The notes: generated by a model from the sequence alone, not told the origin. 64,000 nucleotides of DNA from CAZVED01 sp964626205 (GCA_964626205.1 CAZVED010000003.1:77151-141150), one strand, 5' to 3'. Counted from the stretch's first letter, positions 43,579-52,252 are shown. Numbers and translations: made by a program.

Positions 43579-44799
43579 ATGCATGAACTTTCCTCATTCT
43601 TCCTCATCGTTTTCATCGGCGTCTTTTTCTCGATGGTCCGACGACGGTTGCATCTCCCGTGGGTGGTCGCTTTGATTCTTGGTGGTGTGCTTGTTGGTCC
43701 TTTCGGGTTGGGTCTGTTGGAGGTGACTCCGGTGACGAGCTTCCTTGCTGATATCGGCTTCATCTTCCTCATGTTCATGGCGGGCTTGGAGACTCACACG
43801 TCCGCCTTTGAGGGATTCAAGGGAAAGCTTTTACTCCTCTCATTCGTGAACGGCATCATCCCGTTCGTAGTGGGTGTCAGCATCGGTGTCTTCTTCGGCT
43901 ACGGCTGGCTGACCTCGCTCCTCGTGGGGGTTATTTTCATCGCGTCATCAATCGCAGTCGTCATTCCATCGCTTGAGGTGCGTAATCTGCTGCACACGCG
44001 ACTTGGGCAATCTGTCGTGATGACGAGTGTCATCCAAGATATCACGAGTCTCGGACTCCTGTCGGTGTTGTTGCAAAGTTATAGCCCGGTCACGTCGCTT
44101 CCGCTCGTGGTGTTTTATCCGGTCGTTATTGCGACCATTATCGGCTTCCGGTACGCGCTACCGCGGGTCATGGTGCTCATTAGCGGCATGACGAAGGATA
44201 CGAGGGATGTCTTCCAGCAGGAATTCCGCTCGATGTTCCTCGTGCTGCTCGGCACGGTGGTCGTGTTCGAACTTCTCGGCCTGCACCCCATCATCGGCGG
44301 GTTCTTCGCAGGGTTCGTCCTTGCTGGCACGGTTACGGATGCGGCATTGAAGGAGAAGCTCCGCACTATCAGCTACGGCATCTTTATCCCGATGTCGTTT
44401 GTGATCGTGGGGCTGCGGACGGATTTGTCGGTATTCACGAGTGATGCGCATGGATGGCCTATCATCGTGGCAGTCATCGCGGGTTCCATGCTTTCAAAGC
44501 TCGGGAGCGGCTATCTTGGTGCGCGCATGGTCGGGTTCCCGCCAGATCAGTCTCTGCTGTTCAGCATCTCTTCGATCGCGTCGCTTTCCACGACGTTGGC
44601 GGTGACCTTTGCCGCATTCACGCTCGGCATACTCGACCAGACCCTTGTGACGGCAATGGTTACGTTGAGCGTCGTTTCCGTGCTCGTGAGCCCGACGTTG
44701 ATGGATATCTTCGGCAAGCGCATCAAGAGCTCGCTCTCGCTCACTGAGCGCATTCGGGCCAGTGCAGATTTCCCACCGGTTGAATCTTTGAAAAATTGA
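43579..44799 (+). CDS. Monovalent cation:proton antiporter (CPA2 family)
   Basis: The 406-residue protein has about twelve membrane helices, with the typical segments LILGGVLVGPFGLGLLE, FIFLMFMAGLETH and GLHPIIGGFFAGFVLAG. The C-terminus lacks TrkA nucleotide-binding domains, so it is a short Na+/H+ or K+/H+ exchanger. Transport direction and ion cannot be read from sequence. Confidence 0.9.
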   Translation: MHELSSFFLIVFIGVFFSMVRRRLHLPWVVALILGGVLVGPFGLGLLEVTPVTSFLADIGFIFLMFMAGLETHTSAFEGFKGKLLLLSFVNGIIPFVVGVSIGVFFGYGWLTSLLVGVIFIASSIAVVIPSLEVRNLLHTRLGQSVVMTSVIQDITSLGLLSVLLQSYSPVTSLPLVVFYPVVIATIIGFRYALPRVMVLISGMTKDTRDVFQQEFRSMFLVLLGTVVVFELLGLHPIIGGFFAGFVLAGTVTDAALKEKLRTISYGIFIPMSFVIVGLRTDLSVFTSDAHGWPIIVAVIAGSMLSKLGSGYLGARMVGFPPDQSLLFSISSIASLSTTLAVTFAAFTLGILDQTLVTAMVTLSVVSVLVSPTLMDIFGKRIKSSLSLTERIRASADFPPVESLKN

Positions 44800-44811
44800 A
44801 ATGTTGCATTC

Positions 44812-44840
44812 TTGACGAATCGCGGTGATGGCAGTACCGT
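44812..44840 (+). promoter_or_regulatory. Promoter of unknown 117 aa protein gene
   Basis: TTGACG (44812-44817), 17-base spacer, TACCGT (44835-44840); followed by a strong ribosome binding site GAGGAGG before 44872. Confidence 0.45.
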
Positions 44841-44871
44841 ATCGTTCGGTCTTTGTCACAGAGGAGGCACC

Positions 44872-45225
44872 ATGAGCTTTCAGCGTGTGTTTACCGAAGC
44901 AAGGTGTGATGGCGTCGTCGCGCTCATCGAGTACCTGCGTTCGCCATGCGGTGCAGACATCATCAGTCTCGGGTCGAGCACTATCGGCCTTTTGGAGCTC
45001 ATCCGTTCGGTCGAGGCCGGCGGCAATGTCGACACGGCACGGCTCCGGAGTCTGCATATCGGAAGCAATGACGGGTCGGTGACTCCGCTTGCCTGGCTGG
45101 AGCAGCTCGCTGCGGAGTTTACGAATCTGCCGCCCTCTACGCAACAGGCATTCGATGCATTTTGCCGCGACCTTGTGGCAATGATGACGGCGCCGAGCGT
45201 GGAGATCGATCCTGCTACGCTGTGA
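44872..45225 (+). CDS. Unknown soluble protein (117 aa)
   Basis: Not recognised. No signal peptide or membrane segment. The start at 44872 is set by the Shine-Dalgarno AGAGGAGG. The sequence is helical in character with Leu/Ala rich stretches and two Cys. It appears to be transcribed with the next gene (52 bases apart, also with a Shine-Dalgarno site). Confidence 0.6.
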   Translation: MSFQRVFTEARCDGVVALIEYLRSPCGADIISLGSSTIGLLELIRSVEAGGNVDTARLRSLHIGSNDGSVTPLAWLEQLAAEFTNLPPSTQQAFDAFCRDLVAMMTAPSVEIDPATL

Positions 45226-45277
45226 GAACGTGACAGCCTTCGATGGAGCAGACGTCCTTTTGGAGTAGAGGTGAAAC

Positions 45278-45601
45278 ATGCCTACGCGACAACGGAAGAA
45301 GGGTACGACACTGACACTACTCGCGTTCTGCGAGCGATACGACATCCCCGACACGTTCAATGTGGACAGGATTCCGGTCAAGCATCCTGAGACTGGCGGA
45401 AAGATCTATCTCATCGGCGCCATGATGGCGGAGGTCTGGTACAGGAAGAAGCCTGGACAAGCGGGGAAAGAGGGTCGGATGTGGCCCCTTGCTCAAGGCC
45501 CCGGCTTCAATCCGGGAAACCTCGAAGTACATCCGGATATTCGGAAAGAGCTCGACAGCGTCGGCTCTTTCACGAAACGTTCATCTTTGCGTTCGCGGTG
45601 A
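45278..45601 (+). CDS. Unknown soluble protein (107 aa)
   Basis: Not recognised. Basic N-terminus, then a compact central part with aromatic residues (AEVWYRKKPGQAG, MWPLAQGPGFNPG). Start at 45278 has an AGAGGTG site upstream. A clear terminator follows. Confidence 0.55.
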   Translation: MPTRQRKKGTTLTLLAFCERYDIPDTFNVDRIPVKHPETGGKIYLIGAMMAEVWYRKKPGQAGKEGRMWPLAQGPGFNPGNLEVHPDIRKELDSVGSFTKRSSLRSR

Positions 45602-45613
45602 GCGGACCTTGAG

Positions 45614-45641
45614 CCGACCTCTTTGTGGGGTCGGTTTTTTT
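45614..45641 (+). terminator. Rho-independent terminator
   Basis: CCGACC / GGTCGG stem followed by seven T. Confidence 0.85.
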
Positions 45642-45721
45642 GTAGCGCATTTCACTTTTTTCGACATGCGTTGCTCATCACGGCGGTGGTTGGTTTTTGA
45701 TTGCACTGGTATCGTTCATGC

Positions 45722-46060
45722 ATGAATGAGAAACAGACAAGGTATCTCCGATACCTTAAACACAATCCCGAACGCTACTGGTTTAAACGGAAGCTGTACG
45801 GCTGGGGATGGGTTCCGGTGACTTGGCAGGCGTGGCTGGTCGTCGCGGGGTTTGTCGCATGGATCATCTTTGTGGCATCGCGCTTCCTGGTAGAAGGTAG
45901 GGTGGTCGAGTACGCGCTTTCCTTATTTGGCGCTTCCGTCGCCACTATCGCGATAGGATATTGGAAGGGTGAGAAACCGCGATGGCAGTGGGGTCTGCCG
46001 AAAGAGGACGACGTTACGGCTTCCGAAAAACGTTCCGTGCCCGCTCGGCCAGCGAAGTGA
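45722..46060 (+). CDS. Membrane protein with YGWGW.P.TW motif (112 aa)
   Basis: Begins with a basic amphipathic segment (RYLKHNPERYWFKRKLYGWGWVPVTWQ), then two hydrophobic helices at about 44-64 and 75-92, and a basic tail. I have the impression that this small family is common in Parcubacteria, but the function is unknown. Its 3' end overlaps the convergent BrkB-like gene by 47 bases. Confidence 0.6.
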   Translation: MNEKQTRYLRYLKHNPERYWFKRKLYGWGWVPVTWQAWLVVAGFVAWIIFVASRFLVEGRVVEYALSLFGASVATIAIGYWKGEKPRWQWGLPKEDDVTASEKRSVPARPAK

Positions 46061-46922
46061 ATTGGTAGGATCCACGAGGTGTGACATGTCGCCCCGCGTG
46101 GCGCATGTAGGCTCGTGTGGCGTCCATGCCTACGAAGATGAGGAGGCCTAAGAGATAGGACCAGACGAGGATGACGAGGAAGCCTGCTACGACGCCGTAG
46201 AGCGAGATTTTTGGCACCATGCGGACATAGAGACCGAGAAGGTAGTTTCCAAGAATGAGGAGCGTCGTTGCCATAAGCGCTCCCGGAAACGCGTCCCTGG
46301 CACGGATATCGACGTCGGGAACCATGGTGTAGAGCATGAGGAACATGAGGAGCACCACGAGGAATACCGAGATGAAGTTTCCGGCGAGAAGCAGACCATG
46401 CGGAAGACCGAAGAGATCGCCGAGGAGCGGACCGAACGTGAAGAGGAGTGTCGAGGCGGCGAGGAGTGCGGCGAAGAAAAACCCGACAGCAAAGGTCAGC
46501 ACGAACCCCGCCGAGCGTTCACGGAGCGCTTCCCGTGCGGAAGGTGTCCCTGTATCCGTTATTCTCCACATCGCGTCGAAGGAGCGGCGCAAATGCGTGT
46601 GCATTTGTGAGCCGACGATGAGAAGGATGAGAAGCGCGGTGACAAGCGAGGTCACGGACAGGCCTGTCGAGGCGAAAGCGGTAAAATGTGGTAGGAGCGC
46701 AAGAGCGGTTTCCTCGCCGGCAACCAAGGAGAGCTGCTCAACGAAGACGTCTGGGGTCATGATGTCGCGAAGGAAGAGTCCGAGAATGGAAAGGATAAGC
46801 ACGAAGAACGGCGGCATGATGAAGATCGCGTGATAGGCGAAGGTCATCGCGCGTTGGGAAATATCGTCGCGCTGCATCGCCTGGACGAACATGCGGAGGA
46901 ACATCATCGGGTGCCTGTGCAT
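46014..46922 (-). CDS. YihY/BrkB family inner membrane protein
   Basis: The 302-residue protein has the family pattern: RAMTFAYHAIFIMPPFFVLIL at the N-terminus, then six helices with DVDIRARDAFPGALMATTLLILGNYLLGLYV and SLYGVVAGFLVILVWSYLLGLLIFVGM. Members of this family are uncharacterised membrane proteins (earlier misnamed RNase BN). Start at 46922. Confidence 0.88.
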   Translation of the reverse strand: MHRHPMMFLRMFVQAMQRDDISQRAMTFAYHAIFIMPPFFVLILSILGLFLRDIMTPDVFVEQLSLVAGEETALALLPHFTAFASTGLSVTSLVTALLILLIVGSQMHTHLRRSFDAMWRITDTGTPSAREALRERSAGFVLTFAVGFFFAALLAASTLLFTFGPLLGDLFGLPHGLLLAGNFISVFLVVLLMFLMLYTMVPDVDIRARDAFPGALMATTLLILGNYLLGLYVRMVPKISLYGVVAGFLVILVWSYLLGLLIFVGMDATRAYMRHAGRHVTPRGSYQFTSLAERARNVFRKP

Positions 46923-46994
46923 AGGAGAGTCAGTGTCAGAATATGCTGGAAGTTTCCCATGCTACGGAAGGTGTGTCCATTGGGTGGTGGAGCG

Positions 46995-47003
46995 TGGTAT
47001 GAT
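46995..47003 (+). promoter_or_regulatory. Candidate extended -10 box
   Basis: TGGTATGAT, only 8 bases before the ATG at 47011; a leaderless or very short-leader transcript is possible. No -35 box is recognised. Confidence 0.35.
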
Positions 47004-47010
47004 GGATTCC

Positions 47011-47718
47011 ATGCAGGTACGCGCTATATTCACCCATGGGGGATTTCGTACGGCAGCAGCGATGTGTATCGCGGTTGCGGTGTTTGTCGTGCCATCCATA
47101 GGCGCGGCGCAGACTATTCCGGTGAATGCCGGAGTGGAAGCCGCCGTCCGCGAGGCGTTCGCGGACGCGCCGATAATGATTGACGTCGCCCGATGTGAGT
47201 CCCGGTTTCGTCAATTCGCGGAAGACGGATCTGCATTGCGCGGCGGCTCAGGAAAGGCCTACATTGGTACGTTTCAGATTGGTGAGCGCCTTCACAAAGC
47301 TCCTGCCGCCGCGATGGGGTACGATATCGAGACGCTTGAGGGGAATATCGCCTACGCGCGATACTTGTACGGACAAAGCGGCGCGGTTCCGTGGCGCGAG
47401 TGCATCCCGGCAGGAGCCGTCACGACCGCACCTGCTGCCGCGCAGGCGTTGTCTGCGAATCTCGTTCTCGGCGCGCGTGGGGTACAGGTGCTTGCCCTGC
47501 AACGGATGCTCAATGCGCGCGGATTCGCGATCGCGGCGTCCGGCCCTGGATCACAGGGCAACGAGACGACGTTTTTCGGAGCTCTGACGCGCGAGGCGTT
47601 ACGCAGGTTTCAGTGCGCAAAAGGTATCGTCTGCAACGGAGCTGAGGCAACGACGGGGTACGGACGCCTGGGGCCGCGGACCCGCGCGGCGCTCAATGCT
47701 GTCTCGGGAGCAGAGTAA
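47011..47718 (+). CDS. Secreted lysozyme-like protein with peptidoglycan-binding domain
   Basis: A signal peptide (helix about residues 14-30, cleavage near GAAQ) precedes a lysozyme/SLT-like domain with DVARCESRFRQFAEDGSAL (catalytic-type Glu in CESRF), then AYIGTFQIGERLH and a YARYLYGQSGAVPW segment. The C-terminal part (about 150-230) is a PG_binding_1 domain with GARGVQVLALQRMLNARGF and LGPRTRAALN. The likely role is peptidoglycan hydrolysis outside the cell. The ATG at 47011 is preferred; 46999 and 47002 are also possible. Confidence 0.82.
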   Translation: MQVRAIFTHGGFRTAAAMCIAVAVFVVPSIGAAQTIPVNAGVEAAVREAFADAPIMIDVARCESRFRQFAEDGSALRGGSGKAYIGTFQIGERLHKAPAAAMGYDIETLEGNIAYARYLYGQSGAVPWRECIPAGAVTTAPAAAQALSANLVLGARGVQVLALQRMLNARGFAIAASGPGSQGNETTFFGALTREALRRFQCAKGIVCNGAEATTGYGRLGPRTRAALNAVSGAE

Positions 47719-47738
47719 CGTAAGGCTTGACGGACTGT

Positions 47739-47773
47739 GGCCGATAGGGTGAGATGACCCGTCGGTCTTTTTA
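47739..47773 (+). terminator. Terminator after lysozyme-like gene
   Basis: GGCCGATAGGGT / ACCCGTCGGTC stem with mismatches and a TTTTT run. Confidence 0.6.
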
Positions 47774-47793
47774 TAGGAAGAGGGAGGTATCCC

Positions 47794-48909
47794 ATGCTCG
47801 TCGGTATCCTGAAGGAGATCAAGTCCGCGGAGAACCGTGTTGCCATGACCCCTGCCGGGGTAGAGATGTTCCGGCAGCGCGGTCATACCGTGCTCGTCGA
47901 GACTGGGGCCGGGAACGGCAGCGGATTCGATGATGCCGCCTATCGTGCGGTAGGAGCGGACATTGCCGCTACGGCTGAGGAGGCCTATCGGCAGGCGGAC
48001 ATGGTCATGCACGTCAAAGAGCCGCAACCATCAGAGTTCGGGCTCATACGCACCGATCAGATTGTCTTCACCTACCTGCATCTTGCGGCGGACAAACGCC
48101 TCACAGAGGCGATGATCGCGAGCGGATGCGTCGGTATCGCGTACGAGACCATCCAGAAGGCAGACGGCTCGCTGCCGCTCCTGACGCCGATGAGCGAGGT
48201 CGCAGGGCGCATGGCCGTGCAGGAAGCGGCGAAGTATCTCGAGATGACCCAAGGTGGCCGCGGCATTCTGTTGGGCGGCGTACCTGGCGTGGATCCGGCG
48301 ACCGTCGTCGTGCTCGGTGGCGGCGTGGTCGGTACCAATGCCGCAAAGATGGCCTGCGGGTTGGGTGCCAAGGTCGTCGTGCTCGACACGAACCTTGAAC
48401 GTCTGCGGTACCTGAGCGACGTCATGCCACGCAACTGCTTCACGGTGATGAGTACTCCGGCGAATATCCGGAAGTTCATCGCGGAGGCGGATGCTGTCAT
48501 TGGCGCGGTACTCGTCGCCGGAGCGAAGGCGCCACGTCTGCTCACGCGCGAAATGCTCAAGCTCATGAAGCCCGGTGCGGTCGTCGTGGACGTGGCCATC
48601 GACCAAGGTGGATGCTTCGAGACCTCTCGGGTCACGACGCACGCGGATCCGGTCTATACGGTGGACGGTATCGTCCACTACTGCGTCGGGAACATGCCCG
48701 GCGCGGTCGCGAAGACCTCCACGCTCGCCTTGACCAATGCCACGCTGCCGTATGCGCTCCGTATCGCCGACAGGGGATGGCGGAAAGCGGTCGAGGAAGA
48801 TCGCGAGATCAGGCTCGGCGTGAACGTCTTGCGAGGGACCTTGGTCCACCGGAAGATTGCCGACGACCACGGTCTGCCTCACGTCGACATCGCCGCGCTC
48901 CTCGTCTGA
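47794..48909 (+). CDS. ald: Alanine dehydrogenase
   Basis: NAD-dependent interconversion of L-alanine and pyruvate plus ammonia. The 371-residue protein has LVGILKEIKSAENRVAMTP at the N-terminus, MHVKEP, the Rossmann GGGVVG motif, VVDVAIDQGGCFETSR and DGIVHYCVGNMPGAV, all conserved in Ald. A strong Shine-Dalgarno AGGGAGG lies just before the start. It is a full-length single-gene unit with its own terminator. Confidence 0.95.
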   Translation: MLVGILKEIKSAENRVAMTPAGVEMFRQRGHTVLVETGAGNGSGFDDAAYRAVGADIAATAEEAYRQADMVMHVKEPQPSEFGLIRTDQIVFTYLHLAADKRLTEAMIASGCVGIAYETIQKADGSLPLLTPMSEVAGRMAVQEAAKYLEMTQGGRGILLGGVPGVDPATVVVLGGGVVGTNAAKMACGLGAKVVVLDTNLERLRYLSDVMPRNCFTVMSTPANIRKFIAEADAVIGAVLVAGAKAPRLLTREMLKLMKPGAVVVDVAIDQGGCFETSRVTTHADPVYTVDGIVHYCVGNMPGAVAKTSTLALTNATLPYALRIADRGWRKAVEEDREIRLGVNVLRGTLVHRKIADDHGLPHVDIAALLV

Positions 48910-48925
48910 TTGACACGTGCCACGA

Positions 48926-48950
48926 AGCTGGACGATATCGTCCGGCTTTT
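48926..48950 (+). terminator. Rho-independent terminator after ald
   Basis: AGCTGGACGAT / ATCGTCCGGCT stem with one mismatch, followed by TTTT. Confidence 0.75.
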
Positions 48951-48951
48951 C

Positions 48952-48965
48952 TGTTTCATGAAACA
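48952..48965 (+). promoter_or_regulatory. Perfect 14-bp palindrome, candidate operator
   Basis: TGTTTCATGAAACA overlaps the -35 region of the promoter at 48974-48982. Confidence 0.4.
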
Positions 48966-48973
48966 ACGATTTT

Positions 48974-48982
48974 TGCTAAACT
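48974..48982 (+). promoter_or_regulatory. Extended -10 box, probably leaderless transcript
   Basis: TGCTAAACT ends six bases before the ATG at 48989. Confidence 0.5.
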
Positions 48983-48988
48983 ACGTAC

Positions 48989-49180
48989 ATGCCACGCTTC
49001 CGACCGTTCACTCCGCCGCCGCAACAACGCGCCGTCTGTCCGGTAAGCGGCAAACGGATGTTCGAGACCGAACGGGAGGCAGCGGAAGAAGCCGCTTGGA
49101 TTCGCTCCAAAGAAGGCATGGAACTCGGCGTCTATCACTGCATGTCTTGCGACCGATGGCATTTCACGTCATCCCGCTAA
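48989..49180 (+). CDS. Small zinc-ribbon-like protein (63 aa)
   Basis: The 63-residue protein has CPVSGKRMFETEREAAEEAAW and YHCMSCDRWHFTS: three Cys and one His arranged to bind a metal, likely Zn. The pattern resembles small topology-like zinc proteins of unknown function. The next gene begins 14 bases after its stop, so it shares a transcript with the DoxX-cupin fusion. Confidence 0.65.
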   Translation: MPRFRPFTPPPQQRAVCPVSGKRMFETEREAAEEAAWIRSKEGMELGVYHCMSCDRWHFTSSR

Positions 49181-49193
49181 CACGACACCTCGT

Positions 49194-50156
49194 ATGAACG
49201 TCTTCTCTTTCGCGCAGCAACGTATCGCCGTCGCCGAGCACCCGTTTTCCCGCAGGCTCTTTTCCGAAGTCGGTCCCGTGAGCGGTTTCGTTTGGACCGC
49301 CATCCGTGTCATGATCGGCTGGTCATGGTTGTCGTCAGGGTGGGGGAAGGTCACTGGCGACGGATGGGGCCCATCCGTTTTGCGTGCATATTGGGAACGT
49401 GCAGTCGCAGTTCCGGAGCAGGGGCGGCCACCTATCACGTACGGATGGTACCGTGATTTCCTTACCATGCTGCTCGATACGCAAGCGGAGTCATGGATGG
49501 CTGGCGCCATCGCGGCCGGTGAAGTTCTCGTGGGCATCGCCCTCATCCTCGGAGCGCTCGTGGGCATCGCCGCGTTCTTTGGAGCCTTTATGAACATGAA
49601 TTTCATGCTCGCAGGGACGGCGTCCACCAATCCTGTGCTACTCATCGGTGCGGTCACGCTCATGCTCGCTTGGAAGACCGCCGGATGGTGGGGTTTGGAC
49701 CGCTGGCTCCTGCCGTCACTCGGCACGCCATGGTCGCCAGTTTCTCTCGCAGAGCCGCTCATCGGCGCACGGAAAGGGTACGTCGGCGACATCGAGCGTC
49801 AGACGCTCGAGAATACGTTGTATCGCAAAGTGCTCTACACCGCGCAGCACAGCCAGCTTGTCCTCATGAGCATCCGACCAGGAGACGAGATCGGGGAAGA
49901 GATTCATCACCTCGATCAGTTCATTCGGTTCGAGGCAGGGTCGGCCGATGTTCTCCTCGATGGCGTCCGACACGACGTTGGTGCGGACTCCGCCGTGGTC
50001 ATTCCGGCAGGCATGCGGCATAACGTCATCAACGTCGGAAAGGAGGACTTGAAACTCTACACCGTGTATTCTCCGCCCGAGCACAAAGATGGTACTGTCC
50101 ATGCCACGAAAGCGGACGAAAAAGAGGAGCACTTCGACGGCATCACGACGGAATAA
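49194..50156 (+). CDS. DoxX-cupin fusion membrane protein
   Basis: The N-terminal half (about residues 30-200) is a DoxX-like membrane domain with four helices (RVMIGWSWLSSGWGKVTGDGW, GEVLVGIALILGALVGIAAF). The C-terminal half (about 205-320) is a cupin domain with SIRPGDEIGEEIHHLDQF, IPAGMRHNVINVGKEDLKLYTVY and a tail DGTVHATKADE. The cupin half is a paralogue of the lipoprotein cupin at 42216. Membrane-anchored cupin presumably at the inner face or outer face; orientation not known. Length 320 aa. Confidence 0.82.
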   Translation: MNVFSFAQQRIAVAEHPFSRRLFSEVGPVSGFVWTAIRVMIGWSWLSSGWGKVTGDGWGPSVLRAYWERAVAVPEQGRPPITYGWYRDFLTMLLDTQAESWMAGAIAAGEVLVGIALILGALVGIAAFFGAFMNMNFMLAGTASTNPVLLIGAVTLMLAWKTAGWWGLDRWLLPSLGTPWSPVSLAEPLIGARKGYVGDIERQTLENTLYRKVLYTAQHSQLVLMSIRPGDEIGEEIHHLDQFIRFEAGSADVLLDGVRHDVGADSAVVIPAGMRHNVINVGKEDLKLYTVYSPPEHKDGTVHATKADEKEEHFDGITTE

Positions 50157-50167
50157 TCATCGGAACG

Positions 50168-50203
50168 AAGAAGGACGCCTGCATAGGCGTCCTTCTTTTT
50201 ATC
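50168..50203 (+). terminator. Bidirectional terminator
   Basis: AGAAGGACGCC / GGCGTCCTTCTTTTT stem; also closes the convergent lipoprotein gene. Confidence 0.85.
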
Positions 50204-50525
50204 CTCGCGCACTATCCAAGCAGCTCGTGAGTTCTGATGTTTCCGTCCAACCGCAGTCGCCGTCGGCCTGGCGTTCGCAAGTCGCGGTGGCATAGCAGGA
50301 GTATTCTTCACGGTACTCGCAGGTCGTCATGATGTCCTCGTCGGCGCAGACCTGTCCGCTACAGCCGGTCGGTTTGCACCCGTTGGCTGGAGGAGACTCG
50401 ACGAGAGGAGGGGAGAGAGGGTCTACGGGCGACGACGGCACGGATGATGGCATGCGATTGACGCATCCGGCGCCGAGGAGCAACAGCGGAATGATAGCGA
50501 GAGCGAATGATGGTACTTTTTGCAT
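50199..50525 (-). CDS. Eight-cysteine lipoprotein
   Basis: Signal peptide with lipobox LLLLGAGC, then a Pro/Ser-rich linker, then a domain with eight cysteines (GC, GC, VC, TC, SC, TC, DC, SC) over about 55 residues. The arrangement fits the eight-cysteine-cluster domain known from secreted bacterial proteins. Length 108 aa. The stop codon lies in the terminator shared with the convergent gene. Confidence 0.72.
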   Translation of the reverse strand: MQKVPSFALAIIPLLLLGAGCVNRMPSSVPSSPVDPLSPPLVESPPANGCKPTGCSGQVCADEDIMTTCEYREEYSCYATATCERQADGDCGWTETSELTSCLDSARG

Positions 50526-50535
50526 AGTCGCGAGG

Positions 50536-51105
50536 TTATTTTGCGGATACCGCGGGAATGAGGATGTCCTTCAGTGCGACGGCGATTCCTATCGCGACGG
50601 CGGCAATAAGTGCGTAGCCGAACATGATCTGAGCGTAGGACCATGGGAGTCCGCGTAAGGTGCCGAGGACGATTGTTGATGACCAGGAGACCATGGAGAG
50701 GGCGCCGCTTGCGAGGAGCCATGGGCGCCGGCGCAGGAACGTGGGGGCATCGGAGAAGGGAATCCCGATATGTTGGTGGATGATGGGAAAGTGCAGGAAG
50801 TGGAACGCGAGCCCGTTCACCGCGATGATACCCACGATGGTCGCCTTCGCCAAGAATTTTGTTGATGCGAGGTACTGCGCGGGATCAGTACTCACGAGGC
50901 CGACGCCGGAGGCGACAAGAATGGCAAGGCCGCCCCAGACCATGATGCTGCCGAGGCGGAGGAAACGGACTTCCGTCGAAGAGAGGCGTCCGCCCTTAGC
51001 GCTGGTCATGAACATGGCATCGCTCATGAAGGCGCCTCCGGCGCCTATCGCGACGCCAAACAGATGGACGATGAGAAAAGAAGTTTTTGAGTCAATCCAT
51101 TCCAT
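50536..51105 (-). CDS. Integral membrane protein (189 aa)
   Basis: About five hydrophobic helices, starting with FLIVHLFGVAIGAGGAFMSDAMFM, and several His (HFLHFPIIHQH) that could bind haem or metal. It resembles small membrane proteins of the CopD-like/DUF2269 style, but I cannot assign it. Start at 51105 (MEWIDSK) or 51111. The start region is divergent from the next gene; TATGCT boxes are seen on both strands. Confidence 0.6.
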   Translation of the reverse strand: MEWIDSKTSFLIVHLFGVAIGAGGAFMSDAMFMTSAKGGRLSSTEVRFLRLGSIMVWGGLAILVASGVGLVSTDPAQYLASTKFLAKATIVGIIAVNGLAFHFLHFPIIHQHIGIPFSDAPTFLRRRPWLLASGALSMVSWSSTIVLGTLRGLPWSYAQIMFGYALIAAVAIGIAVALKDILIPAVSAK

Positions 51106-51170
51106 ATGCATACAGCATAGCATATGGCCGCGATAGCGCACCCCCGCCAAGTACGCTATGCTGCACGTAT

Positions 51171-52250
51171 ATGGACATCAAGGATATACGGTCACGCGTC
51201 TCGATGGGAGCCGTCCTTACGGCAATCATGCTTGCGGCAACGGGTTTCGCGGTCGTCGTTTCGCGGAACGGTGATGGCGTAGGAAGCAAGCAAGGGGACA
51301 TAATAGAGACGACTCCAGCGAAACCAGAAATCGACAAGGCGGCATATGACCGCAAGCTCCTTCAGCTTGCGCATGTTGACCCAGACGCCCCTCATGTGCC
51401 GATAGAAGACGGAACGGTGCCAGAGCCGCGGTTGTGGCCCGTACAGGCGGCGTATCCAGAGGTCGGTGCCATCCTTCCCTTCAAGCGCATCCTTGCCTAC
51501 TACGGAAACTTCTATTCCCGCGGCATGGGTGTACTCGGAGAATATTCGGAGGACGTCGTACTCGATATGCTGCGGAAGGAAATTGTGGCATGGGAAGCGG
51601 CGGATCAGGAGACGCCGGTCATGCCGGCCATCGACTATATCGCGGTGACTGCGCAGCTGAGTCCAGGCAAAGACGGCATGTACCGGCTTCGCATGCCGGA
51701 CTCCCAGATCGACAAAGCCATCGCGCTCGCAGAAAAAATCGACGGCATCGTCATTCTCGAAGTGCAGCCAGGGCTTGCCGATCTTATGGACGAGGTCCAG
51801 GCACTCGACCATTACCTGGTGCTGCCACAAGTACACCTTGCAATCGATCCAGAGTTCTCGATGAAGACCAAGGCGCGGCCAGGAACGGTCGTCGGTACCG
51901 TTGATGCCGTAGATGTGAATGCGGTCGCAGAACACCTCGCCGCGCTCGTCCGCGAAAACGATCTCCCGCCGAAAGTGCTTGTCGTGCATCGGTATACCCG
52001 TGCCATGGTGACGAACGCTGCTGGCATCGTTCCGTTGCCGGAGGTACAAATCGTGATGGACATGGACGGATGGGGGTCGCCTGCGAGCAAGTTCGCTACC
52101 TACAACGCGTATATCGCTCCGGAGCCGGTACAGTTTACGGGGTTCAAGGTGTTCTACAAGAACGACGTGCGACATGCTGGTTCACGTCTCCTGACGCCTG
52201 CGGAAATTCTCTCGCTTACGCCGCAGCCCTCGTTCATCCAGTATCAATGA
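51171..52250 (+). CDS. Unknown membrane-anchored extracytoplasmic protein (359 aa)
   Basis: One N-terminal helix (residues 8-30) then a long soluble region rich in charged and aromatic residues, including PFKRILAYYGNFYSRGMGVLGEY, DYIAVTAQLSPGKDGMYRLRMP and PPKVLVVHRYTRAMVTNA. It looks like an enzyme-sized TIM-barrel-like domain, but no family was recognised. A TATGCT box lies eight bases before the ATG, suggesting a leaderless transcript. Terminated by a hairpin at 52253. Confidence 0.6.
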   Translation: MDIKDIRSRVSMGAVLTAIMLAATGFAVVVSRNGDGVGSKQGDIIETTPAKPEIDKAAYDRKLLQLAHVDPDAPHVPIEDGTVPEPRLWPVQAAYPEVGAILPFKRILAYYGNFYSRGMGVLGEYSEDVVLDMLRKEIVAWEAADQETPVMPAIDYIAVTAQLSPGKDGMYRLRMPDSQIDKAIALAEKIDGIVILEVQPGLADLMDEVQALDHYLVLPQVHLAIDPEFSMKTKARPGTVVGTVDAVDVNAVAEHLAALVRENDLPPKVLVVHRYTRAMVTNAAGIVPLPEVQIVMDMDGWGSPASKFATYNAYIAPEPVQFTGFKVFYKNDVRHAGSRLLTPAEILSLTPQPSFIQYQ

Positions 52251-52252
52251 AG

